Part shown: piece after piece, positions 25,546 to 33,922 of the stretch
How positions within the stretch are numbered: the first letter of the stretch is position 1
Layout of the letters: each line of letters starts with the position of its first letter
DNA from: Gloeothece verrucosa PCC 7822
GTDB lineage: Bacteria; Cyanobacteriota; Cyanobacteriia; Cyanobacteriales; Microcystaceae
Length of the DNA: 64,000 bases
Direction: 5' to 3'
Assembly (NCBI RefSeq): GCF_000147335.1
Contig: NC_014501.1
Span: 5,572,501-5,636,500, forward strand
The notes under the pieces: generated by a model
Told to the model about the DNA's origin: nothing
The model's input: only the letters and a program-made list of their open reading frames with translations
Database searches by the model: none
Translations under genes and position numbers: made by a program

Positions 25546-26885
25546 TAAACGATTTTACCACTTAAACTAAAAGGACGTACTTCAGTAATTTTTACTGACA
25601 CTATTTGCCCTTTTAATTGATTAATATCTCCCTCAAAAAAAGTTAAACGATTTCCTCTTGTCCTTCCCATCACTTGAGTAGGATTTTTCGGGTTCACTTC
25701 TTCGACTAAAACTTCCTCTGTTCGTCCTAAATATCGCTGTGATCTCTCTGCCGCTTTGATGCCTACTAAATGGTTAAGACGTTGTAGGCGATCACTTTTC
25801 ACTTCTTCACTTAATTGATTATCCCAGAGTGCGGCTGGTGTGCCTGGACGAGGTGAATAAGCCGCCGTATTCAGTTGATCAAAGCCTATATCATCCACCA
25901 GTTTTAGGGTATTCTCGAATTGTTCTTCGGTTTCTCCCGGAAATCCGACAATCGCATCGGCACTAATAGACGCATCAGGCATTAAAGAGCGAATTTTCTC
26001 GATAATTTGCCGATATTTTTCCTGTGTGTAACCCCGTTTCATGGCTTTGAGAATTTGATTATCGCCTGATTGGAAAGGAATATGAAAATGTTCGCAAACC
26101 TTGGGTAATTCCTTACAAGCTACGATTAAACGCTCTGTAAAATAGCGGGGATGACTGGTGGCAAAACGAATTCTTTCTATGCCGGGGACATCATTAACAT
26201 AATAAAGTAAATCTGTCAAGGTATGTAAATGTCTTCCGGTTGCAGTGACTCCGGGTAAGTCTCGCCCATAGGCATCAATATTTTGTCCGAGTAAAGTAAT
26301 TTCTTTATATCCCTGTCTGCCTAATTCTTCCATTTCCGCGCGAATAGCTTGGGGAGTGCGAGATTGTTCTACCCCTCGGACGTTAGGGACAACACAATAG
26401 CTACAGCGTTCGTTACAGCCATAGATAACGTTTACCCAAGCGCTAACGCGACTTTCTCGACGGGGTTTAGTAATATCTTCAACGATGTGAATGGGTTCAG
26501 TGGCGACAATTTGATGGCCATCTTCTACCTGTTTTAATAAGTCTTGTAGTAGGTTGGCATATTGAGGCCCCATGACTAAATCTAATTCAGGTACTCGCCG
26601 CAGCAGTTTTTCTCCTTCTTGTTGAGCCACGCAACCGGCTACAATGAGGGTTAAGTCGGGTTTTTCGTGTTTGCGCTTGGCTTGACGACCCAAATAAGAA
26701 TAGACTTTTTGTTCGGCATTATCCCGAATGGTGCAGGTGTTATAAAGAACGAGATCTGCCTCATTGGGGTCTTCTGACCACTGATAGCCCAGGTCTTCTA
26801 GTATGCCTGCCATACGTTCTGAGTCAGCTTTATTCATCTGACAGCCAAAGGTGGTGATATGGTAACGGCGTTCTGAAGTAGTCAT
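25545..26885 (-). CDS. miaB: tRNA-2-methylthio-N6-dimethylallyladenosine synthase
   Basis: A 446-residue radical SAM methylthiotransferase that adds a methylthio group to i6A37 of tRNAs. The N-terminal UPF0004 domain has TFGCQMNKADSERM and the next conserved Cys residues YNTCTIRDNAEQ and VAGCVAQQ. The radical SAM cluster motif is CNERCSYCVVP. A C-terminal TRAM domain ends EVRPFSLSGKIV. It is first in a two-gene operon with the SulP gene. The upstream spacer of ~280 bp borders the accessory island. Confidence 0.97.
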   Translation of the reverse strand: MTTSERRYHITTFGCQMNKADSERMAGILEDLGYQWSEDPNEADLVLYNTCTIRDNAEQKVYSYLGRQAKRKHEKPDLTLIVAGCVAQQEGEKLLRRVPELDLVMGPQYANLLQDLLKQVEDGHQIVATEPIHIVEDITKPRRESRVSAWVNVIYGCNERCSYCVVPNVRGVEQSRTPQAIRAEMEELGRQGYKEITLLGQNIDAYGRDLPGVTATGRHLHTLTDLLYYVNDVPGIERIRFATSHPRYFTERLIVACKELPKVCEHFHIPFQSGDNQILKAMKRGYTQEKYRQIIEKIRSLMPDASISADAIVGFPGETEEQFENTLKLVDDIGFDQLNTAAYSPRPGTPAALWDNQLSEEVKSDRLQRLNHLVGIKAAERSQRYLGRTEEVLVEEVNPKNPTQVMGRTRGNRLTFFEGDINQLKGQIVSVKITEVRPFSLSGKIV

Positions 26886-27162
26886 TGTGTTGTTGTGATC
26901 AGGGGTTTTTTATGCAGTCCGATCTTTTATTATAAAACTTCGCTCTTAACGGCGGAGTCGAAAATTAATTTTTTACAATTCTTGGGCATGACAACGTTTT
27001 TTTGTTTCAACTTGTAATGAATGCCTTTGGTTTGCCAGTTACCATAGCATGCCCGATAAAAGTCAGAATATAGTCCGGATTACATTCTCTGCTAGGGACG
27101 CTGCATAATACGTCTATAAATGTCTCAGAAATTGTCTCTAGCTTACGTTTGGAGTTTTGATT

Positions 27163-28197
27163 ATGAAACCTTTGAAGAAACCCTTAGAACCTCAACAATG
27201 TGGTGACCGCGTTAGAATCAGAGTCCCTATGAACAAACAGTACAAATCTATCTACTGTGGCAAATGGGGCAATCCACCAGATATGGCTAAAGCAACTGAA
27301 CTGGGTATCAGAATCTACAGAGATTCTAATGCCGGCTGCTTTGACCCAAGCTTGGAAACTTACAGAGCTATGGTAAAAACTGGAGAAGTTCCTCTAAGCT
27401 ACTCAAAAGAATCACTGATTGAGGCCCTAACTCTGGAATACCAACAGACTCCGACTAATGCTAAAAGAAACGTTTTGTCCAAACTTCGGGGTTATTCGCA
27501 ACCAATCAATAATGAAAGGCAAGCACTGGCATTTTATAATACCATAGTAGCTTCTGTCAAGTCCTCAAGCGCTGGGGTTTATTTGACAGCGCTTAAGCAG
27601 GTTTCCCCGTTGTTCAAAAATATCAAGCGACCCCGTTACCAAAAACCCGATGTAGAGCCTTTGAGCTTAGACCAACTGAAGGCTATTTTAGAAGCTGTCT
27701 CCGGTAGTCATTATGGGCCATTGTTTAATTTACTGGCTTTAACAGGGGCAAGGCCTAGTGAACTTTTAGGATTACGCTGGGGCAAAGTATTTTTAGATGA
27801 GGGATATATCCTGATTGACTCCCAATTGACAAAGGATAAAAAGATTGGCCCAACGAAGAACCGAAAGTCGCGCCGGGTTTTTCTTTCACCCAAGGCATCT
27901 GAATTATTCCGCAATTTGAAACCCCAAAAGGTTGACCCCGATGCGCTAGTTTTCACCAATACCAAGGGCCAGCCCATTAGTTTAATCGGGTTAAGAGAAG
28001 TTTGGCACAAGAGACTGAAAAACGCGGGTCTGCCCAGGACTAAACTTTATAAACTGAGAAGCACCCGATTGTCACAATTGTTAGAGAACGGCTACAGCCT
28101 TGCTCAAGTAGCAAATCAGGGTGGTCATAGTATTAATACCTTGATAACTAACTACGCAGGAGTTGTCTCTCAAATAGTAATGAAAGATTATTTCTAA
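27163..28197 (+). CDS. Tyrosine recombinase/phage-type integrase
   Basis: A 344-residue site-specific recombinase. The start at 27163 has GGAG 8 bases upstream; the frame extends two codons further. The catalytic domain starts near residue 150: LLALTGARPSELLGLRW (Arg), LTKDKKIGPTKNRKSRRVFL (Lys), YKLRSTRLSQLLENG (second Arg), QGGHSINTLITNYAGVV (His/Trp position and Tyr). The usual HxLR of box II is YKLR here, so one conserved His is Tyr. The N-terminus is an arm- or core-binding domain. It probably integrates the island; the adjacent spacer might hold its att site, but none was recognised. Confidence 0.88.
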   Translation: MKPLKKPLEPQQCGDRVRIRVPMNKQYKSIYCGKWGNPPDMAKATELGIRIYRDSNAGCFDPSLETYRAMVKTGEVPLSYSKESLIEALTLEYQQTPTNAKRNVLSKLRGYSQPINNERQALAFYNTIVASVKSSSAGVYLTALKQVSPLFKNIKRPRYQKPDVEPLSLDQLKAILEAVSGSHYGPLFNLLALTGARPSELLGLRWGKVFLDEGYILIDSQLTKDKKIGPTKNRKSRRVFLSPKASELFRNLKPQKVDPDALVFTNTKGQPISLIGLREVWHKRLKNAGLPRTKLYKLRSTRLSQLLENGYSLAQVANQGGHSINTLITNYAGVVSQIVMKDYF

Positions 28198-28211
28198 GCG
28201 ACCAGACGAGC

Positions 28212-28242
28212 TATAAGGCTGCTGAATGAGTGTAGCCTTATA
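28212..28242. repeat. Perfect hairpin after the integrase gene
   Basis: 9-bp arms TATAAGGCT / AGCCTTATA with a 13-base loop, 15 bp after the integrase stop. There is no T-tail, so a factor-independent terminator is unlikely; it could be a recombinase or transcript-end structure. Confidence 0.55.
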
Positions 28243-28449
28243 AACATAAGCTTAAGCCTGTTGGACACGATATAAGAGGTTTTAGAGCGAATTGGGCAAA
28301 TTTTAGCGACGTTGCTCAACCACTCATTTTGCTTTGTTTATCCGGGAAGCACCGACAAATGCTTGACCTGTATAGCTTTTGGACGTTTTAGTGGACCTTT
28401 GCTACTATAGGTATTAGCACTACCGCTACTAGACCGTAAACCAAAAGTT

Positions 28450-28485
28450 AAAGGGCCACTTTAGAAGCGACCCTTTGTTATTTTT
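28450..28485. terminator. Intrinsic terminator between integrase and the convergent small genes
   Basis: AAAGGG / CCCTTT arms with GTTATTTTT tail in the plus direction and a U-rich flank (AACTTTTGG) in the minus direction, so it may serve both the integrase and the minus-strand gene ending at 28501. The rest of the 28198-28500 spacer includes an imperfect pair AGTGGACCTTT and AAAGGGCCACT of unclear use. Confidence 0.55.
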
Positions 28486-28500
28486 GGGGGGTGCTTAAAA

Positions 28501-28836
28501 TTAATCCACATCTAACCAATTTATTAAATCAAGAGCTATCATAACAGCCTGATGTTTATAATTTTTAGCAGTCCACTTTCTTAAAAATTCATAAATATCA
28601 CCAACAGCACATAACTCAACAACTACAGTCCCCTTTGGATAAATTTGATAAACGCCTAATCGGGTTTCAGGTCGCTCTAAAGCATTTTCCTCATGTAATT
28701 CAGTTAAGACTAATACGTCATTTAAATCAAGCCATCTGTTACCTTCACTGTCTAAAAAGCTTGTTATTAAGTCAGTCCCTAATTTAGCTGGAAAGGTAGA
28801 AACTTTTAAATAACCGTCTAAATTTAAAGTAGCCAT
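28501..28836 (-). CDS. Unknown island protein A
   Basis: A 111-residue acidic protein of unknown family. It has alternating beta-like and helical stretches (YLKVSTFPAKLGTDLITSFLDSEGNRWLD in part; EFLRKWTAKNYKHQAVMIAL). It lies 36 bp downstream of, and probably in an operon with, a second 111-residue protein (28872-29207) of similar size and shape; a distant resemblance between their C-termini (EFLRKW / QFWKNY followed by helical ALDLI / AAIKAN) suggests paralogy, but weakly. Confidence 0.55.
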   Translation of the reverse strand: MATLNLDGYLKVSTFPAKLGTDLITSFLDSEGNRWLDLNDVLVLTELHEENALERPETRLGVYQIYPKGTVVVELCAVGDIYEFLRKWTAKNYKHQAVMIALDLINWLDVD

Positions 28837-28871
28837 AGTTTTCTTTACTCAAGTAAGTTTACAAAAAGTTT

Positions 28872-29207
28872 TTACTCAAAAATGTTAGCCTTAATTGCAG
28901 CCTCAGTGATTCCTTTAGCTATTGGATGGTCATAATTTTTCCAAAACTGAAAAGCGCTCCTTATGGTAATTACATCAACAACCTCATCTTCACCATTTAG
29001 ATTGTGCCAGAAAGCTTTTATAGTCCAACTTAGCTTATCCAGTACCTCCGGTTGGGCTTCTAATTCCACAGTTTTTAAGACATCTTTAGCTTTAAAAAAG
29101 TATCCGCTTAGGTCCCAGCTATAGAAATCAAGGGTAACCGGTCCAACTGGGAGGGCTTCATCAAAGTAGATCCGAATTAAGTCATCTTCTTTATATTGGT
29201 TAGTCAT
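28872..29207 (-). CDS. Unknown island protein B
   Basis: A 111-residue acidic protein. Notable segments: YKEDDLIRIYFDEALPVGPV, FFKAKDVLKTVELEAQPEVL and ITIRSAFQFWKNYDHPIAK. No motif or membrane segment. It is co-directional with the next small gene and with the ribbon-helix-helix-like gene (29252-29404, 44 bp upstream), forming a probable three-gene minus-strand operon. Function unknown. Confidence 0.55.
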   Translation of the reverse strand: MTNQYKEDDLIRIYFDEALPVGPVTLDFYSWDLSGYFFKAKDVLKTVELEAQPEVLDKLSWTIKAFWHNLNGEDEVVDVITIRSAFQFWKNYDHPIAKGITEAAIKANIFE

Positions 29208-29251
29208 TGGTAATTGTCCTTAAGTAAATGGTTCAAGAGGTAATCAAAGTC

Positions 29252-29404
29252 TTAAGCTTCTAAAGCTTTCTTTATCAGTTGATAAGCAGCGGTAGAAATG
29301 CTTAAATTTTCTGCTTTCATCTTGGTTTGAATAGCCTCAAAAGTTTGGGCATCAATAAAAATTCTGATTTGTTTATCTCTGGGCTTATTAGTTGGTTTAC
29401 CCAC
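29252..29404 (-). CDS. Small ribbon-helix-helix-like regulator (GTG start)
   Basis: A 50-residue frame, 153 bp, starting GTG at 29404 and ending TAA. The product MGKPTNKPRDKQIRIFID, then FEAIQTKMKAENLSISTAAYQL, shows a short basic start, a beta-strand and two helices as in the CopG/Arc fold. The size fits a copy-control or transcriptional repressor. Just upstream (29422-29437) lies a 16-bp sequence repeated in inverted orientation ahead of the gene at 30065. Autoregulation is inferred. Confidence 0.6.
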   Translation of the reverse strand: MGKPTNKPRDKQIRIFIDAQTFEAIQTKMKAENLSISTAAYQLIKKALEA

Positions 29405-29421
29405 TTTATTTAATCCATAAC

Positions 29422-29437
29422 TTTAATATATAGTTCC
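29422..29437 (-). promoter_or_regulatory. 16-bp operator- or promoter-like site, copy 1
   Basis: TTTAATATATAGTTCC on the plus strand, i.e. GGAACTATATATTAAA toward the ribbon-helix-helix-like gene, whose GTG lies 17 bp away. It matches copy 2 (29994-30009) exactly in the other orientation. It could be a promoter -10 region plus operator. Confidence 0.5.
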
Positions 29438-29529
29438 TATAGTTAGCCGGGAGTATGTCACTTTAAAATATCGAGGCAGTCTATTAGTTGGACTCTTAAA
29501 TGACTGCAAGACAAACACGGGGTTTTTAT

Positions 29530-29819
29530 GGGTTTATTTTCGGGCTATTTGGTGTCTGGGATTTGCTCTCGTGCCCTGAAACTTGAGGGGTTACGAAGTA
29601 GTAATACAGGTAAAAGATTACCCAAACTTAACCATAAAATAAGGGGCCGCTTTTCCCCTTATTAAAAGACAAAGTGGCGGAAGCTATACGGTGTAAGCTT
29701 TCAGAATCGTCCCGTCTAGTGTTTTTTAACCAAAATGACTGGCACGGGACGGGTTGGGGAAATTTCCCAATTATCCAAAATTTAACCCAAAAGCTCACGG
29801 GCATGAGTAACTATGTACT
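29530..29819 (+). repeat. Left inverted-repeat arm of the PolB segment
   Basis: The inner 191 bp (29629-29819, starting TAACCATAAAAT and ending CTATGTACT) is an exact reverse complement of 33550-33740. The outer ~100 bp (29530-29628) is homologous but diverged relative to 33741-33840: longest shared runs AAACTTGAGGGGTT and ATTTGGTGTC. There are no obvious matching target-site duplications at either boundary. Three GTACT motifs (TATGTACTGG, AGTGTACTAA, AGCGTACTGT) follow at the inner edge. Confidence 0.95.
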
Positions 29820-29993
29820 GGCAAGAACATCTAAAAAAGTGTACTAAAAGCGTACTGTTTAATTTTGGCCCATAACACACTTAGGCAGCGTTGGAACCCA
29901 AATCACTTAACGTAACAATAAAGTGCCTTAAAATTTAATTTAGGGCTGACCGGACAAGTATTGTGACTGCCAATTAACCTATAGAAAACAATG

Positions 29994-30009
29994 GGAACTA
30001 TATATTAAA
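29994..30009 (+). promoter_or_regulatory. 16-bp operator- or promoter-like site, copy 2
   Basis: GGAACTATATATTAAA, identical in reverse orientation to 29422-29437. It lies 56 bp upstream of the ATG at 30065. A related GAACTATA occurs about 65 bp upstream of the polymerase start on the minus strand. Confidence 0.5.
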
Positions 30010-30064
30010 CCCTCGGTTGCGATTTAGCCCCTAATAGTATATACACCACAGTTGCTAATCGATT

Positions 30065-30418
30065 ATGCAAGAAAGATTCCTTAAAGCTTTAGAAGAAGTG
30101 CATGCTTTGGATAATAACCAATGGGAAGATATTAAGCATTTCTTAAATGGGGAGTCAACCCTAATTGAAGCCTCAGAAACTTTTGGGTTATCAGAGTTGG
30201 CCTGTTATATTATCAAGCGGCAATTTGACCCCAGAGATTTAAATATTAGTTTTGCCCCTACTAAAGATGAAACTAAAGGTTATCCCTATTACTATATTTT
30301 GCCTCATGACTCAATGTTGAGTTGGTTAATAAACCTCATCCGGCTAGGAGTTTCTCAACAGGAACTGGTGGATAAATTCCAGTTTCACCCTACATTTGTA
30401 AAGGCTTACACTGTTTAA
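30065..30418 (+). CDS. Unknown small protein with two helix-turn-helix-like segments
   Basis: A 117-residue protein inside the inverted-repeat pair. Two segments look like helix-turn-helix: STLIEASETFGLSELACYII and IRLGVSQQELVDKFQFHP. It is convergent with the polymerase gene, ending 207 bp from it, separated by a bidirectional terminator. Its upstream region carries one copy of the 16-bp island site. A DNA-binding regulator of the element, or a replication initiator, is a guess. Confidence 0.6.
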   Translation: MQERFLKALEEVHALDNNQWEDIKHFLNGESTLIEASETFGLSELACYIIKRQFDPRDLNISFAPTKDETKGYPYYYILPHDSMLSWLINLIRLGVSQQELVDKFQFHPTFVKAYTV

Positions 30419-30576
30419 CCTTGGCCATTAAGTCAGGGTATTAAGTATCTATAAGTTACCCCACTATTTAAAAACAAGGCCCTGAAGTTATAAGGGTCTA
30501 TTTTGAACTTAAAAATACCCCTGGCGACTGATTGGTTCCTGAAGGGTTATAATAAAAGAAACATTAGATTTCCAGT

Positions 30577-30616
30577 CGATTAGCAAAATAAAAGCCCTCC
30601 AACTTTGGGGGGCCTT
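30577..30616. terminator. Bidirectional terminator between 30065-30418 and PolB genes
   Basis: Imperfect arms AAAGCCCTCC / GGGGGGCCTT with a six-base loop (30591-30616). T-runs flank it in both directions: ATAATTTTTT on plus, and CTTTTATTTTG on minus. Confidence 0.65.
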
Positions 30617-30624
30617 ATAATTTT

Positions 30625-33399
30625 TTATCGAGCTTTGTTATTCAACTTACCGGCCAGGGCATGCCTTAAAGTTGCGGCCCAGCCTTCATTAAAATAGCGC
30701 TCAAATAAGCCTTCTTTGTTAGTAGTGCGACCCCTGCGTTCAATCTTTTTGTACTCTTCCAACATATCTATATGGACAAAACTATTGTTCATTTTGTAGC
30801 TTCTCAGTTCAACTACTTGTTCCCCAGGGAGTAAACCTTTGATATGTTGCCAGCCCGTTGACTTATTGGCCTCTTGATAGCGACCAATTTTGAGTAAATA
30901 GGTGTTATTATACTCTAGAATAATATCAGAAATATCATCAAGCCCATCTGCTACCCGACGTAATATTTCAAACTTTGGGTGAGACTTTAATTCATGCTCA
31001 GTAAACTCTTTAGCTCCTCTGATTTTGAATTCATAACTACCGTCTGGTTTCTTCAGGCAATAGTCGGCTTTGCCCATGTAAGAGGCAGCCACTGATTCAT
31101 GTCCTATTTTTAATTCAATCCCAAAAGTTAATTCAAGACCCCATGCTGACCAAAATTTGTTAATATGGTCATTAGTTAATTCCTCTGCTTTGGCCTCTTG
31201 GAAAATGTTGATAGTTTCAGTAGGGCTATCTATTGCCCTTTGAAATAGCTCAGACCAATTTTTATTAGCCATTGATTTTAGGGCAATTGAACGGTGTTTA
31301 TCCAGTAACTCAGGGTGGGCCAATGTGTTTAATGAAGGCAATTTAATTTGAATACCTTCTTTGAAAAATCTCACTTTTTCTGGGCTGAATAATCCACCGT
31401 CTGTTATCACCTGGGGGCATCTTAAGGCTTTAGACATCATCCAGGCATTTACCCTTACTTTGGCCGTAATATTATTCCCTACAATGGAGTTAGCAGTTGC
31501 AAAATAAACTGATGCTAAAGTTCCATACCCAGTATTAATAAATAACTTCCGGGCCTCCTGGTCAGAGTGAAGTTTATCATAAGACACTTTAGCTTCTAAA
31601 TCACCTGCATCAACTAAAGGTTTCAGTCCTTTGGCCTGCTTTTTGATTGCTTTACGTTCGTCTGTTAGTTTACCAAAAACCTTGGACAAAGGCAAAGCAA
31701 ACCAAGCATAAGTCCGTGTATCTACAACATTACCCTTGACTGCTTTAACGGAACCCTGGTCTTTAAGAATTGCATCAGTCCAAGCTTCAAAATCGTCATA
31801 CCGGTCAGCTTCCAAATGGTACGCCATAGAGACAACTTCTAAGCTTAGGAAAGCTTTATATTCAGTATTAGAAGCAACTGCTTTGATAACTTTAAGGATG
31901 TCTTCTGTGATAATTCCGTTAACAATTTCCCTTCTGAGGTGAACAATAGAGCCTGGTATTTTTGATAAGTCATTGTCATCATTGTCGTTATCATCATTAC
32001 CTCCAATCATTGCCTTATTAATTTCTTTAGCCGTGACTACTTTTGACATAATCAAGTCTTGGCTAAACGGCAACTTTCCAGAAACAACAATTACCCAACA
32101 GCCAGGCGTTGCTTTACCCTCTATTTGTTTTAGCACTTCTTTAAGAGTTGTGCGTTGTTGATTAGCCGTAAAAGATTCAATCCGAGGTCGTCCTATTGGG
32201 TAAATTAGGTTGTTCATGGCAGTCGCATAAGCTGACGTCAAATCAGCATCAAGCACATTGGTTAACCGATACTCGTTAGGTATTTCATTCAATGCACGAC
32301 CGCCATGAACAGGAGCTAGATAAGCAGTTGTTGTTTTTGTATCTTTTCCTAGTACCTGGGGAGAGGCCAAAGAATAGGCTAAAGTATCATATTCAGCATT
32401 TAAAAACCCTTTTAAAATTTTGCTAATTTCAGGGCTATCTTTACAGTTATTCAAGATATATTTTAAGCTTTCAAGGGAGTTTGCCATTCCTAAGAAAGTC
32501 TCCCGGTTGGCTTGTGCTTTCTTCAATTGTGAGGTATCTTGGGATAGGTTTAACTCCCCTAGTTTTCTGAATACAACAGCCGCTACATCAGGATTGCCAA
32601 TCGAATGCTCAAGGTATTTTCTGAAGCTATTTGCTACCAAAGACCCTGTAGTCATTGGAATATTTTGCAAAGTAAAGCAAGTGCTTTCTGGCAACTCTAG
32701 GGCTTGTGATTGAAGGCTTTGGATATTTGCACTAAACTTCTGATAAATAGAAAGTAAGCAATCGGTATCTCCTATGGAATACTCAATAAATGACTCTGGC
32801 TCATTGATTAAACCGGCAACCATATTAGTCTTATAAGCATCCATTTTGCCTTTGTCAGCTAATTCAATAGCTACAGAACTAGCCAGTGCTTTTAAGCTCC
32901 CAGTTGTCCAACCTTTTAAATCTTTGACCTTGATGGTATGTCCTTTCAGCTTGTAGATTGCTTTGATATTTCTCTTTTGACTTATCTCCCCAATTAGGTA
33001 CTCATCACCTTTTTGGTCATCTAAAAATTGCTCTGGCAAAACTAAACGGTTAAAATTATTAGACCCATGCAGTAAGAATAAATCCTTGGGGCTATAAAAC
33101 ATTAACAGGTTTAACTTTTTCGGCAGAATTTCAGTTTCTAGGATGTACTTTAAACAATCAAAATCACCCGAAGTAAGGTCGGCCAAAACTAAATTAATAC
33201 CCAAGCTTTCACAGGTGGACTCAATAGCTTGTAGAGGCAATTCATGAGTCAACTTGAGAGTTGAATTTAGGAATAAATATCGATTCCCATTTTCTAAAGA
33301 AACTTGCACACTGATAGGCTCGTTTGTAAAGGATTGCCATTCGGCATCGGTTGCTAAGAAAAATACTTTGGCCTCTTGGTTGGATTGCGAGTTATTCAT
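30625..33399 (-). CDS. Family B DNA polymerase
   Basis: A 924-residue polymerase when started at the ATG at 33399; the frame reaches a TTG 10 codons earlier. Exonuclease: ATDAEW (Asp18, Glu20), NLLMFYSPKD (Exo II, Asp106), YSIGDTD (Exo III, Tyr207/Asp211). Polymerase: motif A DADLTSAY (386-391), motif B KLFINTGYG (618-626), motif C VITDGG with a single Asp (667) where most B enzymes have DTD, and a KxY-type motif GKADYCLKK near 777. An Asp/Asn-rich insert (GGNDDNDNDDND) lies near 470. There is no N-terminal terminal-protein domain. It is enclosed by the inverted repeats and presumably replicates or synthesises the element; protein priming cannot be shown. Confidence 0.88.
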   Translation of the reverse strand: MNNSQSNQEAKVFFLATDAEWQSFTNEPISVQVSLENGNRYLFLNSTLKLTHELPLQAIESTCESLGINLVLADLTSGDFDCLKYILETEILPKKLNLLMFYSPKDLFLLHGSNNFNRLVLPEQFLDDQKGDEYLIGEISQKRNIKAIYKLKGHTIKVKDLKGWTTGSLKALASSVAIELADKGKMDAYKTNMVAGLINEPESFIEYSIGDTDCLLSIYQKFSANIQSLQSQALELPESTCFTLQNIPMTTGSLVANSFRKYLEHSIGNPDVAAVVFRKLGELNLSQDTSQLKKAQANRETFLGMANSLESLKYILNNCKDSPEISKILKGFLNAEYDTLAYSLASPQVLGKDTKTTTAYLAPVHGGRALNEIPNEYRLTNVLDADLTSAYATAMNNLIYPIGRPRIESFTANQQRTTLKEVLKQIEGKATPGCWVIVVSGKLPFSQDLIMSKVVTAKEINKAMIGGNDDNDNDDNDLSKIPGSIVHLRREIVNGIITEDILKVIKAVASNTEYKAFLSLEVVSMAYHLEADRYDDFEAWTDAILKDQGSVKAVKGNVVDTRTYAWFALPLSKVFGKLTDERKAIKKQAKGLKPLVDAGDLEAKVSYDKLHSDQEARKLFINTGYGTLASVYFATANSIVGNNITAKVRVNAWMMSKALRCPQVITDGGLFSPEKVRFFKEGIQIKLPSLNTLAHPELLDKHRSIALKSMANKNWSELFQRAIDSPTETINIFQEAKAEELTNDHINKFWSAWGLELTFGIELKIGHESVAASYMGKADYCLKKPDGSYEFKIRGAKEFTEHELKSHPKFEILRRVADGLDDISDIILEYNNTYLLKIGRYQEANKSTGWQHIKGLLPGEQVVELRSYKMNNSFVHIDMLEEYKKIERRGRTTNKEGLFERYFNEGWAATLRHALAGKLNNKAR

Positions 33400-33549
33400 G
33401 ATTGTCCAGTCTATAAAATTGATTAGCAACCTATAGGGACAGACTGGTAGTTAGGGATATATTTTGATTTTATAGTTCTTCTGTATTGCGATACTTATAG
33501 TGTTCAAATGACCAGTGCAGCCATCAGTGCGCTCTAGGGACTTTTAAAT

Positions 33550-33840
33550 AGTACATAGTTACTCATGCCCGTGAGCTTTTGGGTTAAATTTTGGATAATT
33601 GGGAAATTTCCCCAACCCGTCCCGTGCCAGTCATTTTGGTTAAAAAACACTAGACGGGACGATTCTGAAAGCTTACACCGTATAGCTTCCGCCACTTTGT
33701 CTTTTAATAAGGGGAAAAGCGGCCCCTTATTTTATGGTTACTTTCTAAGGATTATTTTACCCATATTACCAATGCAACCCCTCAAGTTTACCGGGGACAA
33801 GAGATATTCCCTGACACCAAATTGCCCAGAAAGTTAACCC
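33550..33840 (-). repeat. Right inverted-repeat arm of the PolB segment
   Basis: The inner 191 bp (33550-33740) is an exact reverse complement of 29629-29819. 33741-33840 is the diverged outer part matching 29530-29628. The spacer between the polymerase start (33399) and the gene at 33923 is otherwise non-coding apart from a frame at 33565-33837 that lies mostly in the repeat and has no recognisable features; I do not call it a gene. Confidence 0.95.
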
Positions 33841-33922
33841 ACAGGCTGATATTTTGCTATTTATATACTACAATCAATGCAATAGTCACTCTATCTCTAC
33901 AAACAGTGACCAATCGAAGCTT

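Noticed and set aside
29629..29819. CRISPR-like repeat array
   Set aside because: Only two long copies in inverted orientation; no regularly spaced short direct repeats or cas genes in the window.
33565..33837. 90-residue plus-strand frame over the right inverted-repeat arm
   Set aside because: It overlaps the repeat almost entirely, has no recognisable motif and no matching complete frame in the left arm.
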